From NCBI RefSeq assembly GCF_016056295.1, contig NZ_JAECZB010000008.1, positions 41,089-105,088 on the forward strand: DNA of 64,000 nucleotides, written 5' to 3'. The position numbers were made by a program, and so were the translations under genes. This document shows positions 8,703-17,547 of the stretch, in pieces. The notes under the pieces are model-generated. The model was not told the DNA's origin. It searched no databases and saw nothing but the letters and a program-made list of their open reading frames with translations. How positions within the stretch are numbered: the stretch's first letter is position 1; each line of letters opens with the position of its first letter. The DNA is from Atlanticothrix silvestris CENA357 (GTDB taxonomy: Bacteria; Cyanobacteriota; Cyanobacteriia; Cyanobacteriales; Nostocaceae).

Positions 8703-8981
8703 TTAAAGTCCCTGTACAAATGGCAAGGTAGTCAAGCTTCTCAGTAAGTCACCAGCTAAATTAAGTGCCAAGAAGGCTAAGATAGGTGAAAAATCCATAC
8801 CACCCAATGTGGGAATAATTGAGCGGAACAGATTTAGATAAGGATCGGTAATCTGGCTTAAAGCACTAAATGGTTGGTTATACCAATTGATGCTGGGGAA
8901 CCAGGTCAACAAAACCCGAATAATTAGTAAATAGCTATAAATCGTTAAGAAGGTAACGAGTGTGGTAATCAGTAAATTCAT
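8703..8981 (-). CDS. YggT family membrane protein
   Basis: A 92-residue integral membrane protein of the YggT/YlmG (CCB3) family. Two hydrophobic segments (residues ~3-24 and ~66-83) flank the family hallmark LLIRVLLTWFPSINWYNQPFSALSQITDPYLNLFR, which includes the conserved W-F-P and DPYL. Plant and cyanobacterial members are linked to nucleoid or septum organisation in plastids and to membrane protein or cytochrome b6 assembly. The length is normal. The gene stands alone, with its ATG followed upstream by a short AT-rich promoter region. Confidence 0.85.
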   Translation of the reverse strand: MNLLITTLVTFLTIYSYLLIIRVLLTWFPSINWYNQPFSALSQITDPYLNLFRSIIPTLGGMDFSPILAFLALNLAGDLLRSLTTLPFVQGL

Positions 8982-9108
8982 GGATGGCTTGGTTTCCTGC
9001 TAAGTCTCAAAATGGTCTTATTATTGATTTTAATTTAGTCTACGCCATGATGTTTGCAGATTATTGCCGTATTAACCACCATCAACACCTTTGCTAAAGG
9101 TGAATTTT

Positions 9109-9462
9109 TTAAGAATCTTTGGTGAGGGAAGGGTCATTCATAGACGCAGATGAATTGCCATTGACATTACCCAGATGCTTTCGCACTTCGTCAATTGTGG
9201 CATTGAGTTGGGCAATTTTATCTTCTAGCGATCGCCTTGCCGTTTCCATTTCCATACCATCGCTATCTGAGGCTACAATTTGACGGCGTTTTGTTGATAC
9301 TTTCTTAGTTCCGGCGGGGCTATTGGTCAGTTCTGATTCTTCCTCAGTTAACAATTCCCCATCACGCCTTGAAGCGATCGCCGCCCCCACAATACCACCT
9401 ACTACGCCACCAACAAAGGCCCCTGCTAAAAAACCACTGGCAAAACCGTCGCGCTGACTCAT
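9109..9462 (-). CDS. Small glycine-zipper membrane protein, conserved in cyanobacteria
   Basis: A 117-residue protein. Residues 8-30 form a single glycine-rich transmembrane helix (GFLAGAFVGGVVGGIVGAAIA), a glycine-zipper pattern suited to helix packing. A basic middle part (KKVSTKRRQ) and a predicted coiled coil around SLEDKIAQLNATIDEVRKHL follow, then a polar tail. I cannot assign a named family beyond YtxH-like appearance. It probably sits in the inner or thylakoid membrane with a cytosolic coiled coil. No operon partners: upp lies 75 bp downstream on the same strand and could be co-transcribed. Confidence 0.65.
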   Translation of the reverse strand: MSQRDGFASGFLAGAFVGGVVGGIVGAAIASRRDGELLTEEESELTNSPAGTKKVSTKRRQIVASDSDGMEMETARRSLEDKIAQLNATIDEVRKHLGNVNGNSSASMNDPSLTKDS

Positions 9463-9537
9463 ACTTTACCCCCTTGAAGAAATTTTGCAACTGTTAAATT
9501 TAGTTAAGCTATTTTCCTTCCCTAGCTGCATACTAGC

Positions 9538-10188
9538 TTAAGTCCCAAAAATGCGATCGCCTGCATCTCCTAACCCAGGTACAATATAACCCTTGTTGTT
9601 TACGGTTTCGTCAATAGTCGCCGTGTAAACTATTAAACCGGGATACGTGGCACTCAACTTTTGCAATGCTGGGGGAGCCGCAACTACACAAACAATTCGC
9701 ACCAAACTTGGATCAATACCCCGTTGTGTCAATTCTGCCATTGCAGTCATGATCGACCCTCCCGTTGCTAACATCGGATCGGTAATTAGCACTCGTGTTT
9801 GGGGGTCAAATTTCTCTGGCAACTTGTTCAAATAACACGCAACTTCCAAAGTTTCTTCATCTCGCACTAAGCCAAGATGGTAAATCGAAGCCAAAGGCAG
9901 TAACGTTTGTGCTCCTTCCAATAATCCTAGCCCTGCCCTTAAAATTGGCACAACTGCCACAGGGATCTCAGGATTAATCAAAGTTGCTGGACAAGAATCT
10001 AATGGGCTCTGCACCATCGTTTCTAGAGTCGGCAACCATTCTCGCGCAGCTTCATAAGTTAGCCATCGGCCCAACTCAGTCATCGCACTGCGAAATAATA
10101 CTGAAGGTGTAGCAGCATCGCGGGCAACCGCCAGCCAGTGCTTAATTAGGGGATGGGGTGGAACATAAACACGCAATTGGGGCACCAT
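9538..10188 (-). CDS. upp: Uracil phosphoribosyltransferase
   Basis: A 216-residue type I phosphoribosyltransferase making UMP from uracil and PRPP in pyrimidine salvage. Seen: PILRAGLGLL (residues 81-90), the PRPP loop VLITDPMLATGGSIMTA (133-149) and the uracil-binding C-terminus TIDETVNNKGYIVPGLGDAGDRIFGT, whose GDAGDR motif is diagnostic. Length and end match the family. The start ATG at 10188 is supported by the standard N-terminal region LRVYVPPHPLIKHWL. The upstream region contains the candidate small RNA gene on the other strand. Confidence 0.93.
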   Translation of the reverse strand: MVPQLRVYVPPHPLIKHWLAVARDAATPSVLFRSAMTELGRWLTYEAAREWLPTLETMVQSPLDSCPATLINPEIPVAVVPILRAGLGLLEGAQTLLPLASIYHLGLVRDEETLEVACYLNKLPEKFDPQTRVLITDPMLATGGSIMTAMAELTQRGIDPSLVRIVCVVAAPPALQKLSATYPGLIVYTATIDETVNNKGYIVPGLGDAGDRIFGT

Positions 10189-10307
10189 AGCCAGAAATAG
10201 GCACTTTTATTGTACTGGAACTGAAACATCATCATACTCTTTCGCGCGTACTGCTGAGCGCTAAAATCAACACCGTTAATTTTATTGAAAATCTTTTTCA
10301 TTAATAG

Positions 10308-10337
10308 TTGACATCTATTCTCAATCAAGGTTATATT
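10308..10337 (+). promoter_or_regulatory. Candidate sigma-70 promoter of small RNA
   Basis: A perfect -35 hexamer TTGACA (10308-10313) is followed, after 17-18 bases, by TTATAT/TATATT (10331-10337). Initiation would fall near 10343-10346. There is no GTA-N8-TAC NtcA site at the expected distance. Confidence 0.6.
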
Positions 10338-10342
10338 ATTAT

Positions 10343-10413
10343 TCAGTGTTCTCCTCTCTTTAAGGATCGGCAGACGGGATTAGCCAGCGGTAGCAGGCTT
10401 GTCCCTCTTTTTT
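10343..10413 (+). ncRNA. Candidate small regulatory RNA
   Basis: A consensus promoter and an intrinsic terminator bracket about 70 bases with no sensible open reading frame. The terminator stem is GGGATTAGCC (10376-10385) with GGCTTGTCCC (10396-10405), one U-U mismatch and a 10-nt loop, followed by TCTTTTTT. The 5' half carries a pyrimidine-rich TTCTCCTCTCTTT that is probably single-stranded and could pair with Shine-Dalgarno regions, much as the CU-rich motif of cyanobacterial Yfr1 does. Size and layout fit known cyanobacterial sRNAs (Yfr1, NsiR4), but I cannot equate it with any of them from memory. Confidence 0.55.
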
Positions 10414-10643
10414 ATGGAATTAAAAACAAAATATAGCGGTTTTTAATTGTATTTAATAGGTTTTTGCTGTGGTGTCAGAAGCCACAAGTTAAAAGTGATA
10501 ACAAAAAATTTGTCTACCTCCTTTAATATTTAATATCTAGCAGCTAATTGGAGAATAAAGAAGATTTAGTACGTATTATTTATGCAAATCAAAGTAATAT
10601 ACAGTACTATTTTCTTGATTGATTTCATTTAACAGCTGATCCT
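10414..10643. other. crtH upstream region
   Basis: An AT-rich spacer between the candidate sRNA terminator and the carotenoid isomerase gene, presumably holding the crtH promoter. No distinct operator was recognised. Confidence 0.35.
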
Positions 10644-12173
10644 ATGTATCCAAACTCCAGCACCACTACTTTCTCCCTTGATCCTTTATTTGATGTGATT
10701 GTTATTGGTTCTGGTATTGGCGGCTTGGTAACAGCAACCCAGTTAGCAGCAAAAAACGCGAAAGTACTGGTATTAGAGCGCTATTTAATTCCAGGTGGTA
10801 GTGCTGGCTATTTTGAGCGCCAAGGGTATCGATTTGATGTGGGTGCATCAATGATTTTTGGGTTGGGACACAATGGCACAACCAACTTACTCACCCGCGC
10901 CCTTGAGGCTGTAAATGTTAATCAACAGACAATTATCGACCCGGTACAGATTCATTATCATCTGCCTAACAGATTAGACATCAAAGTTGACCGAGTTTAT
11001 GATAATTTTTTGCAAAATCTTATTGCTTATTTCCCTCATGAAGAAAAAGGGATTCGTCGCTTTTATGACGAATGCTGGAAAGTTTTCAATTACCTTAACA
11101 CTATAGATTTATTGTCGCTAGAAGAACCTCGGTATTTAATGCGGGTATTTTTCCAGCATCCTCTAGCATGTCTTGGCTTAGTCAAGTATCTGCCTCAAAA
11201 TGTTGGGGATGTCGCACGCCGCTACATTAAAGACCCCCAGTTATTGAAATTTATCGATATGGAGTGTTACTGCTGGTCGGTGGTTCCAGCTGACATGACA
11301 CCAATGATTAATGCTGGGATGGTCTTTTCTGACAGGCACTATGGCGGAGTCAATTATCCCAAAGGAGGGGTAGGACAAATTGCCCAGAAATTAGTAGAGG
11401 GCTTAGAAAAGGCTGGAGGTAGGATTCAGTACCAAGCTAGAGTTACGAAAATTATCACGCAGCAGGGACGAGCTGTAGCCGTGCAATTAGCTAATGGTCA
11501 AGTCTATCGAGGTAAACGCATAGTTTCTAATGCTACACGCTGGGATACATTTAATAAATTACTACCTGTAGAGAAAATACCTAATAATGAGAAAAAATGG
11601 CAACAATCATATCAAAAATCGCCCAGTTTTTTGAGTTTGCACATAGGGGTAAAAGAGTCAGTGTTGCCTACTAGAACAGAGTGCCATCATATTGTCTTAG
11701 AAGATTGGGAAAAAATGGCAGCATCGGCAGGTACAATCTTTGTTTCGATTCCTACATTGCTTGACCCAGATTTAGCACCAGCAGGATATCACATTATTCA
11801 TGCGTTTACGCCTAATTGGATTGATGAGTGGCAGGGACTGTCTGCAAGTGAGTATGAGGCGAAGAAAGAAGAAGCAGCTTGGCAGATAATTGACCGACTA
11901 GAGAAAATTTTTCCTGGTTTAGATGCTGGCTTAGATTATTTGGAAGTAGGAACCCCTCGTACTCATCGCCGTTTTTTGGGGCGAGAGGATGGAACTTATG
12001 GGCCGATTCCTCGGCACAAGCTACGAGGATTATTGGGAATGCCCTTTAATCGCACAGCTATCCCCGGACTTTATTGTGTGGGTGATAGTACCTTTCCTGG
12101 TCAGGGCTTAAATGCAGTGGCATTTTCTGGATTTGCCTGCGCCCACCGCATTGCTGTTGATTTAGGATTTTAG
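10644..12173 (+). CDS. crtH: Carotenoid isomerase (prolycopene isomerase)
   Basis: A 509-residue flavoprotein of the CrtISO/CrtH family, related to phytoene desaturase. It converts 7,9,9',7'-tetra-cis-lycopene to all-trans-lycopene, a redox-neutral step needed for carotenoid synthesis in the dark. Seen: the Rossmann FAD motif VIVIGSGIGGLVTA at residues 18-31, ERYLIPGGSAGYFERQGYRFDVGASM, and the C-terminal FAD-binding TAIPGLYCVGDSTFPGQGLNAVAFSGFACAHRIA. The GASMIFGLG phrase separates CrtISO from bacterial CrtI. The length is typical. Peripheral thylakoid or plasma-membrane location is expected. It is preceded by a long upstream region with its own sRNA-like unit. Confidence 0.92.
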   Translation: MYPNSSTTTFSLDPLFDVIVIGSGIGGLVTATQLAAKNAKVLVLERYLIPGGSAGYFERQGYRFDVGASMIFGLGHNGTTNLLTRALEAVNVNQQTIIDPVQIHYHLPNRLDIKVDRVYDNFLQNLIAYFPHEEKGIRRFYDECWKVFNYLNTIDLLSLEEPRYLMRVFFQHPLACLGLVKYLPQNVGDVARRYIKDPQLLKFIDMECYCWSVVPADMTPMINAGMVFSDRHYGGVNYPKGGVGQIAQKLVEGLEKAGGRIQYQARVTKIITQQGRAVAVQLANGQVYRGKRIVSNATRWDTFNKLLPVEKIPNNEKKWQQSYQKSPSFLSLHIGVKESVLPTRTECHHIVLEDWEKMAASAGTIFVSIPTLLDPDLAPAGYHIIHAFTPNWIDEWQGLSASEYEAKKEEAAWQIIDRLEKIFPGLDAGLDYLEVGTPRTHRRFLGREDGTYGPIPRHKLRGLLGMPFNRTAIPGLYCVGDSTFPGQGLNAVAFSGFACAHRIAVDLGF

Positions 12174-12204
12174 AGTATTAAAAATAATGGCGTTGCATAG
12201 TTGT

Positions 12205-12432
12205 GGGATGAATTGAGATTTTCGACCAGGGGCAAAGGTAGATTCTTTGCGTTTTTGCGCGACAGTCGCTACAAGTCGGCAAAGCCGACGACAGTCGCCT
12301 CAAGTCGGGAAACCCCGAAGTTGCTCCACTTGGGCAAAGCCCAAGACCGCACTTCTCTTCGCCCACGGCGCTGTCTGCCCAACGCGCTGCCTGGCCTTTG
12401 CGTGAGGCAAAAATCATCTCATCATTCAGCAA
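12205..12432. repeat. Complex GC-rich palindromic repeat cluster
   Basis: Several short hairpins in series: AAGTCGGCAAAGCCGAC, AAGTCGGGAAACCCCGAAG and CACTTGGGCAAAGCCCAAG, followed by CTTCGCCCACGGCG-type blocks. The same family recurs at about 63815-63950. GC content is far above the surroundings. Open frames on both strands inside it are chance results of the repeat. Confidence 0.75.
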
Positions 12433-12468
12433 CGCTAAAATAATAATTTAAAAATTCAAGTTTTGAAG

Positions 12469-13227
12469 TTAATTTGATAATTTCTGAACAATGTAAAAGA
12501 TATAACCATAATAATCAAAATATTTTCGATATAAATCAATTTCAAATTGTGCCATATTAACTACTTCCAGAGCTTCTGCATCATCGTGGTAATGTTTTTG
12601 CATTATCTGTAATCTTTTTTCAAGAGGATTATAGTAGTCATTCCACCAAGATGACTCAGGTAGTACAAAATAGTCAATAATCTTGTATTTACAATTTTGG
12701 ATAATTTGCAGATTACCTTCAATGTTTTGCATGGCAGGATAACCCGTATTCCAAAATTCTTTGAGTTCGTCTGGTGGATATGGTTTAAGCCATGTTATTT
12801 CGGAAGCAGCCAAGTAACCTTCCAGTTTGAGCAAGGGTCTCCACTGCTTCAGCCCATTTTCAAACCCGATAATATAAATTGCACCTTCAACCCAAATAAT
12901 GTCAAAGTTTGTATTAAGGAAATCAAGTGCAAACATATCAGCATTGATGACTTCAATTTGGTCTGACAACCCTTTATGAAAGACTTTTTGTTTCAGTTCA
13001 TCGACATAAACAGGATGATTATCGATAGCAGTAATTTTTCCATTTATCAGGCTAGCTAAATCAAAAGTCTGAATGCCTGGGCCACAGCCAATATCCAAAA
13101 TATTTGGATTTTGTGGCAAATCAATCATTTTAAGAAAAGCATTTTTTGTAGATTCAGAACTACCAGGGCCTTCTCTGGGAAGACTCTGATGAATTTGGAA
13201 AAAAATTTCTGTTTGCTTGTCGTTCAT
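12469..13227 (-). CDS. Class I SAM-dependent methyltransferase
   Basis: A 252-residue methyltransferase. Motif I is NILDIGCGPGIQTFDLA (residues 42-58), followed by the acidic ribose-binding ITAIDNHPVYVDELKQK, motif II/III at EVINADMFALDF...DIIWVEGAIYIIGFENGLKQW, and LKLEGYLAASEITWL. The rest of the C-terminus is family-specific, ending in YRKYFDYYGYIFYIVQKL. The substrate cannot be assigned; similar stand-alone proteins are annotated only as methyltransferase type 11/25. It is in its own leftward unit between the repeat cluster and purT, about 100 bp from purT. Confidence 0.8.
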   Translation of the reverse strand: MNDKQTEIFFQIHQSLPREGPGSSESTKNAFLKMIDLPQNPNILDIGCGPGIQTFDLASLINGKITAIDNHPVYVDELKQKVFHKGLSDQIEVINADMFALDFLNTNFDIIWVEGAIYIIGFENGLKQWRPLLKLEGYLAASEITWLKPYPPDELKEFWNTGYPAMQNIEGNLQIIQNCKYKIIDYFVLPESSWWNDYYNPLEKRLQIMQKHYHDDAEALEVVNMAQFEIDLYRKYFDYYGYIFYIVQKLSN

Positions 13228-13328
13228 ACCTACTGAACCTCATGGTCTGTAGTAAAGGTTTGAATTATTAAAATCCTGGCTACAAACTTTTGTTTATTTA
13301 CTGCTTACTACCAATAAAATAAAATTGA

Positions 13329-14498
13329 CTAGATGATTGTGATTTTACTGGCTGCTTTTGTAGCCTTTGCTCTTGCCTCTTGTACATCAGCACCTTTAGC
13401 TAAAGCTACCCCCATGCGGCGATAAGGATGAGCGCTGGGTTTACCAAAAAGTCTAATATCTACATCTTTTTCGGATAAAGCATCAGCGACACCTGTAAAT
13501 GCAATAGAGTCTGATTTTTCAGAGGCTAAAATAACGGCACTGGCTGATGCTTTTAATAGTTCTATATGGGGAATGGGTAAGCCTAAAATTGCTCTGAGGT
13601 GCAGTTCAAATTCATTGAGATTTTGTGAGATTAATGTCACTATTCCCGTATCATGGGGTCTAGGGGAAAGCTCAGAAAAAATTACTTCATCTTTAGTGAT
13701 GAAAAATTCAACACCAAAAATCCCGGCTCCACCCAAAGCATCGGTGACTTTTTGAGCTATTTGTTGAGATTGTAATATTTTGTCTTCAGAAATAGCTGCT
13801 GGTTGCCACGACTCTTGATAATCTCCTCTTTCTTGACGATGACCAATAGGAGAACAAAAGATTGTCGGTGCATTCCACTGTTTAATTGTCAATAAAGTGA
13901 TCTCGATTTCAAAGTTGATAAATTCTTCAACGATCACTTTTTGACTATCACCTCTAGAATTAGCGATCGCATAATTCCAAGCTTTCTCTACTTCACTCGT
14001 AGATGATACTACAGATTGACCTTTACCAGAAGATGACATTACAGGTTTAACCACATTAGGAAACCCTACCTCATGAGAAATAGTAATCAATTCTGCTAAA
14101 GTTTCTGCATACCCATATTTAGCAGTTCTAATGCCTAATTCTTGATGTGCTAATTCCCTAATTCTGTCACGATTCATTGTATAGTTAGTTGCTGTGGCAG
14201 TGGGGATAACTGTAATTCCTCTTTGCTCAAATTCTAGCAATTTTTCAGTTCTAATAGCTTCAATTTCTGGTACAATAAAGTCAGGCTGGTACTCCGTTAC
14301 TACAGCTTCTAAACCATCAGCACTCAGCATAGAAATCACTTCAGAACAGTCAGCCACTTGCATAGCTGGAGCATCGGCATAGCGGTCAACAGCAATTACA
14401 TAATTTCCCAAGCGTTGAGCCGCAATTACAAATTCTTTACCTAGTTCTCCTGAACCTAGCAGCATCAATTTTTTGGGTAATTTAATCGAATTATTCAT
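13329..14498 (-). CDS. purT: Formate-dependent phosphoribosylglycinamide formyltransferase (GAR transformylase 2)
   Basis: A 389-residue ATP-grasp enzyme that makes formyl-GAR from GAR, formate and ATP in purine synthesis. Seen: N-terminal MLLGSGELGKEFVIAAQRLGN, VDRYADAPAMQVAD, then the ATP-grasp core with NVVKPVMSSSGKGQSVV, VIVEEFINFEIEITLLT, GIFGVEFFITKDEVIFSELSPRPHDTGIVTL (Mg/ATP glutamates and the RPHDTG signature) and C-terminal RRMGVALAKGADVQEARAKA. This separates it from PurK. The length is normal. It is the last of a leftward set, with a pentapeptide gene 47 bp upstream. Confidence 0.93.
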   Translation of the reverse strand: MNNSIKLPKKLMLLGSGELGKEFVIAAQRLGNYVIAVDRYADAPAMQVADCSEVISMLSADGLEAVVTEYQPDFIVPEIEAIRTEKLLEFEQRGITVIPTATATNYTMNRDRIRELAHQELGIRTAKYGYAETLAELITISHEVGFPNVVKPVMSSSGKGQSVVSSTSEVEKAWNYAIANSRGDSQKVIVEEFINFEIEITLLTIKQWNAPTIFCSPIGHRQERGDYQESWQPAAISEDKILQSQQIAQKVTDALGGAGIFGVEFFITKDEVIFSELSPRPHDTGIVTLISQNLNEFELHLRAILGLPIPHIELLKASASAVILASEKSDSIAFTGVADALSEKDVDIRLFGKPSAHPYRRMGVALAKGADVQEARAKATKAASKITII

Positions 14499-14545
14499 TA
14501 ATTTATGCAGATTAATTTTAATTAATTCAATGTTTTGTATTTTAA

Positions 14546-15040
14546 TTAATCATCTACTGAAAAGTTAAACTTGGCTCCCCGCGTTTGTAAATATTTACGT
14601 TGCAATTCAGTCAAACCTATACCCAAGCCGAACTCACATCCATCTACCAGAGCATCTAACCAAATAGTCTCATTCAGGGTTGCATCACTTAAATTGGCAT
14701 TTCTCATGTCGGCTTTGGTAAAATTTACAAATAATAAGTCTGCATTGACTAAACTAGTTTTTTGCAAATTGGCTGCTGATAAATTTCCTCGAATAAAATT
14801 GACTTCATCTAAAACTAAACCAGATAAATCTGCTCCGGCTAAATTTGGAAATTTTAGCTGGTTGGGATTTTGAAAAAATCGCATTATGCAGGTTATGTTT
14901 GCTTCATTAAGGCGCATTTGAGTTAAAAAGTCATAACGACCTATACCCAGCGCTTGTAGAGTTTGTAGACGTTTTAAGGGACTTTGTTCTAAAAACTGGA
15001 TAGCAGTAGAACGGAGGTTTTGAATTGGACTATTGAGCAT
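14546..15040 (-). CDS. Pentapeptide repeat protein
   Basis: A 164-residue protein. The middle (about residues 75-130) consists of A(D/N)LXX pentapeptide repeats: [57 protein letters not shown]. These build a right-handed quadrilateral beta-helix. The flanking N-terminal part ([23 protein letters not shown]) and C-terminal [17 protein letters not shown] are conserved in many cyanobacterial relatives. Function is unknown for most of them. It starts 3 bp after the ABC-F stop, so the two are almost certainly co-transcribed and translationally coupled. Confidence 0.85.
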   Translation of the reverse strand: MLNSPIQNLRSTAIQFLEQSPLKRLQTLQALGIGRYDFLTQMRLNEANITCIMRFFQNPNQLKFPNLAGADLSGLVLDEVNFIRGNLSAANLQKTSLVNADLLFVNFTKADMRNANLSDATLNETIWLDALVDGCEFGLGIGLTELQRKYLQTRGAKFNFSVDD

Positions 15041-15043
15041 AAT

Positions 15044-16981
15044 TTAAGAATCAATTTCAGCTAACTCTAACCAGCGTTCAGTAGCCACATCAATAGCTTG
15101 TTTAAGTTCTTCCACTTGTTCGTAGAGTTTTTGGACTTGGCTATAATTTCCAGGAGGAACACTCGTCATTGCTTTTTCTGCTGCTACTTTATCAGCTTCT
15201 AACTGAGCAATTTTACCTTCTAATTGTTCAAATTCCCGCTTTTCCCAATTGGATAATCCACGCCGCTTTTTATTTTCTGTATCCTTGGGAACAGAGGCAA
15301 CTTTGTCTTCAGCAAGATTTTTGGATTTATCTTTATTATTAGTAGCTTGCTGCTGTTTTTCTTCCTCTTCTTCGGCTTTCTTATAATCTAGATAAACTGA
15401 ATAATTACCTGGATATTGCCGTAAATTACCACCTGCTTCTAAGGCAAAAATTGTGTCTACAGTGCGGTCTAAAAAGTAGCGATCGTGAGAAACTGTAATT
15501 ACACACCCCGCAAAATCTTCTAAATAATCTTCTAGTATTGCTAGTGTCTGCACATCCAAATCATTGGTAGGTTCATCTAAAATTAAAACATTGGGCGCAC
15601 TAATCAGAATACGCAATAGAAATAAACGTCGCTTTTCTCCACCAGAAAGTTTATGGATGGGAGCATACTGCTGGTTCCCAGGAAATAGAAAACGCTCCAA
15701 CATTTGAGAGGCTGAAATTTGAGTGCCATCGGCAATCTTGACAAATTCGCCTTCTTCTTTAATGTAATCAATCACGCGCTGATTTTCGTCTAAAGCTGTG
15801 AGTAATTCCTCAGAATGCTGGTCAAAATAACCGATATGAATGGTAGTACCAATTTCCACACTACCAGCATCTGGTTGAACACGCCCAGTGATAATATCCA
15901 TCAAAGTAGATTTACCTGCACCGTTACCACCAATAATGCCAATGCGGTCTTCAGGACTAAATTCGTAGGTAAAGTTATTAATTAGAGTCCGGCCATCGTA
16001 GGCTTTAGAAATATTATTTAGTTCAATAACTTTTTTACCGATGCGGCGACCAACTGTAGAAATATCAACTTTCCCCTGAGCTTGTTTAAACTCAGTGTCT
16101 CGCATGGCGTGAACGCGCTCAATTCTAGCTTTTTGTTTTGTACTTCGAGCTTTTGGGCCGCGGCTTAACCATTCTAATTCACGCCGCAATACACCCTGAT
16201 GTTTACGTTGACTACTAATGGCAGATTCTTCAGCTAAAGCTTTTTTTTCCAGGTAGTATGAATAATTCCCCGCGTAAGTAAAAATATCACCTCGGTCAAT
16301 TTCTATAATGCGATTTGTCACCCTATCCAAAAAATAGCGGTCATGGGTTATGAGTAATAGTGCGCCACGAAAGCGATTTAAATAACTTTGTAACCATTCC
16401 ACAGAAAGAGCATCAAGATGGTTTGTTGGCTCATCCATGAGTAGAACATCTGGTTCTGATAGCAAAGCTGTTGCTAAAGCAATGCGCTTACGATAACCTC
16501 CAGATAAGGTACTGATTACGGCATCAAAGTCAAAAATTCCTAACTTACTAAGGATAATTTTGGCATTGGTTTCGAGTTCCCAAGCGCCAGTTGTTTCCAT
16601 CTCCTGCATAACCACAGAAAGGCGGGACATAAGCTGCTTATCTTCTGGGTAGTGAGTCAGTTTATCTGTGAGTTCTTCGTACTCACGTACCAGAGACATG
16701 TGTTCACCACTGTCAGCGAAAATTTGTTCTAAAACTGTACGATTTTCATCTAAATCTGGCTGCTGAGGCAAGTAAATGATTTTAGAACCAGAAGTACATA
16801 AAATCTGACCACTATCGATTGATTCCAGACCAGCGATCATTTTTAATAAAGTAGATTTGCCAGATCCATTAGTACCAATTAAACCAACTTTATCAGTAGC
16901 ATCAAGACTAAAACTAGCATTTGTTAATATTTCTTTGATTCCAAAGTCTTTTTTTACCGATTGTAGCGTAATAATACTCAT
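15044..16981 (-). CDS. ABC-F family ATPase (Uup-like)
   Basis: A 645-residue protein with two ABC ATPase domains in one chain and no membrane span. Domain 1: Walker A GTNGSGKST at residues 36-44, signature LSGGYRKR, LLMDEPTNHLD. Domain 2: GGNGAGKST near 350, LSGGEKRR, LILDEPTNDLD. A linker with the ABC-F RARSTKQKARIERV-type helix joins them, and a charged C-terminal coiled coil (about 540-640) is the Uup hallmark. ABC-F proteins act on ribosomes; Uup also affects branched DNA or ribosome assembly. The LSGGYRKR form and C-terminal coiled coil favour Uup over EttA. First gene of a unit with the pentapeptide gene. Confidence 0.88.
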   Translation of the reverse strand: MSIITLQSVKKDFGIKEILTNASFSLDATDKVGLIGTNGSGKSTLLKMIAGLESIDSGQILCTSGSKIIYLPQQPDLDENRTVLEQIFADSGEHMSLVREYEELTDKLTHYPEDKQLMSRLSVVMQEMETTGAWELETNAKIILSKLGIFDFDAVISTLSGGYRKRIALATALLSEPDVLLMDEPTNHLDALSVEWLQSYLNRFRGALLLITHDRYFLDRVTNRIIEIDRGDIFTYAGNYSYYLEKKALAEESAISSQRKHQGVLRRELEWLSRGPKARSTKQKARIERVHAMRDTEFKQAQGKVDISTVGRRIGKKVIELNNISKAYDGRTLINNFTYEFSPEDRIGIIGGNGAGKSTLMDIITGRVQPDAGSVEIGTTIHIGYFDQHSEELLTALDENQRVIDYIKEEGEFVKIADGTQISASQMLERFLFPGNQQYAPIHKLSGGEKRRLFLLRILISAPNVLILDEPTNDLDVQTLAILEDYLEDFAGCVITVSHDRYFLDRTVDTIFALEAGGNLRQYPGNYSVYLDYKKAEEEEEKQQQATNNKDKSKNLAEDKVASVPKDTENKKRRGLSNWEKREFEQLEGKIAQLEADKVAAEKAMTSVPPGNYSQVQKLYEQVEELKQAIDVATERWLELAEIDS

Positions 16982-17050
16982 AAAATTAGTTATTGTTAAT
17001 TGTTAATTAGCTAGTAGGTAAGGCATACTCCCTACCTACACAGCCAAATT

Positions 17051-17467
17051 TTAGACAAATAAATCGAGTGGTAAATGTCCATACATTTCGTTAATTCCTC
17101 CTTCGTCGTAAGACTGGCAAGACACTAATACTCCACGATGATGTCCGGCGTAGGAATCGAGGTAACACAAACCATTTTTACCATTCAATTTGATATAAAC
17201 TGGCCCTTCAGGTGTAGCTAAATCACCTGGAACTCCATAACCAAAGGCATGAGAGTAAGTTCTCATCGCTATTATTCCTTCTTCAGCTGTATCAGCGCAA
17301 ATTCCTAATATTTGGTAATCAGAGAGGCTAGTAATTAAAATTAAGGCCTTACGGGTTATAGCTTTTTCTGATGGTTTAAGGATAGGTGCTATATCTAAAC
17401 AGTTGAATTTATTCAGGATTTTTTTGGCTTCTGCGGTTGTGAGATTCTGATGATTAGGGGTCGACAT
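17051..17467 (-). CDS. DUF1824 family protein
   Basis: A 138-residue soluble protein that I recognise as DUF1824, a family confined to cyanobacteria and some plastid-bearing eukaryotes. Features seen: AEAKKILNKFNCLDIAPIL, LILITSLSDYQILGICADTAEEGIIAMRTYSHAFGY, then a sheet-rich PEGPVYIKLNGKNGLCYLDSYAGHHRGVLVSCQSY and a terminal GGINEMYGHLPLDLF. No catalytic motif is evident and the function is unknown. The full-length start is ATG at 17467. It lies between prohibitin and ABC-F genes on the same strand, with 69-80 bp gaps. Confidence 0.7.
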   Translation of the reverse strand: MSTPNHQNLTTAEAKKILNKFNCLDIAPILKPSEKAITRKALILITSLSDYQILGICADTAEEGIIAMRTYSHAFGYGVPGDLATPEGPVYIKLNGKNGLCYLDSYAGHHRGVLVSCQSYDEGGINEMYGHLPLDLFV

Positions 17468-17547
17468 AAATTAGTTTATTATTTCCTTGGTTTTACTTTT
17501 GTGTCTCAGGTGGGTTATACCCACCTTTTTTGTATTATTTACTCAAG

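Noticed and set aside
12178..12443. Open frames of 80-84 codons on both strands after crtH
   Set aside because: They lie in a GC-rich palindromic repeat cluster and encode repeat-derived, non-protein-like sequences.
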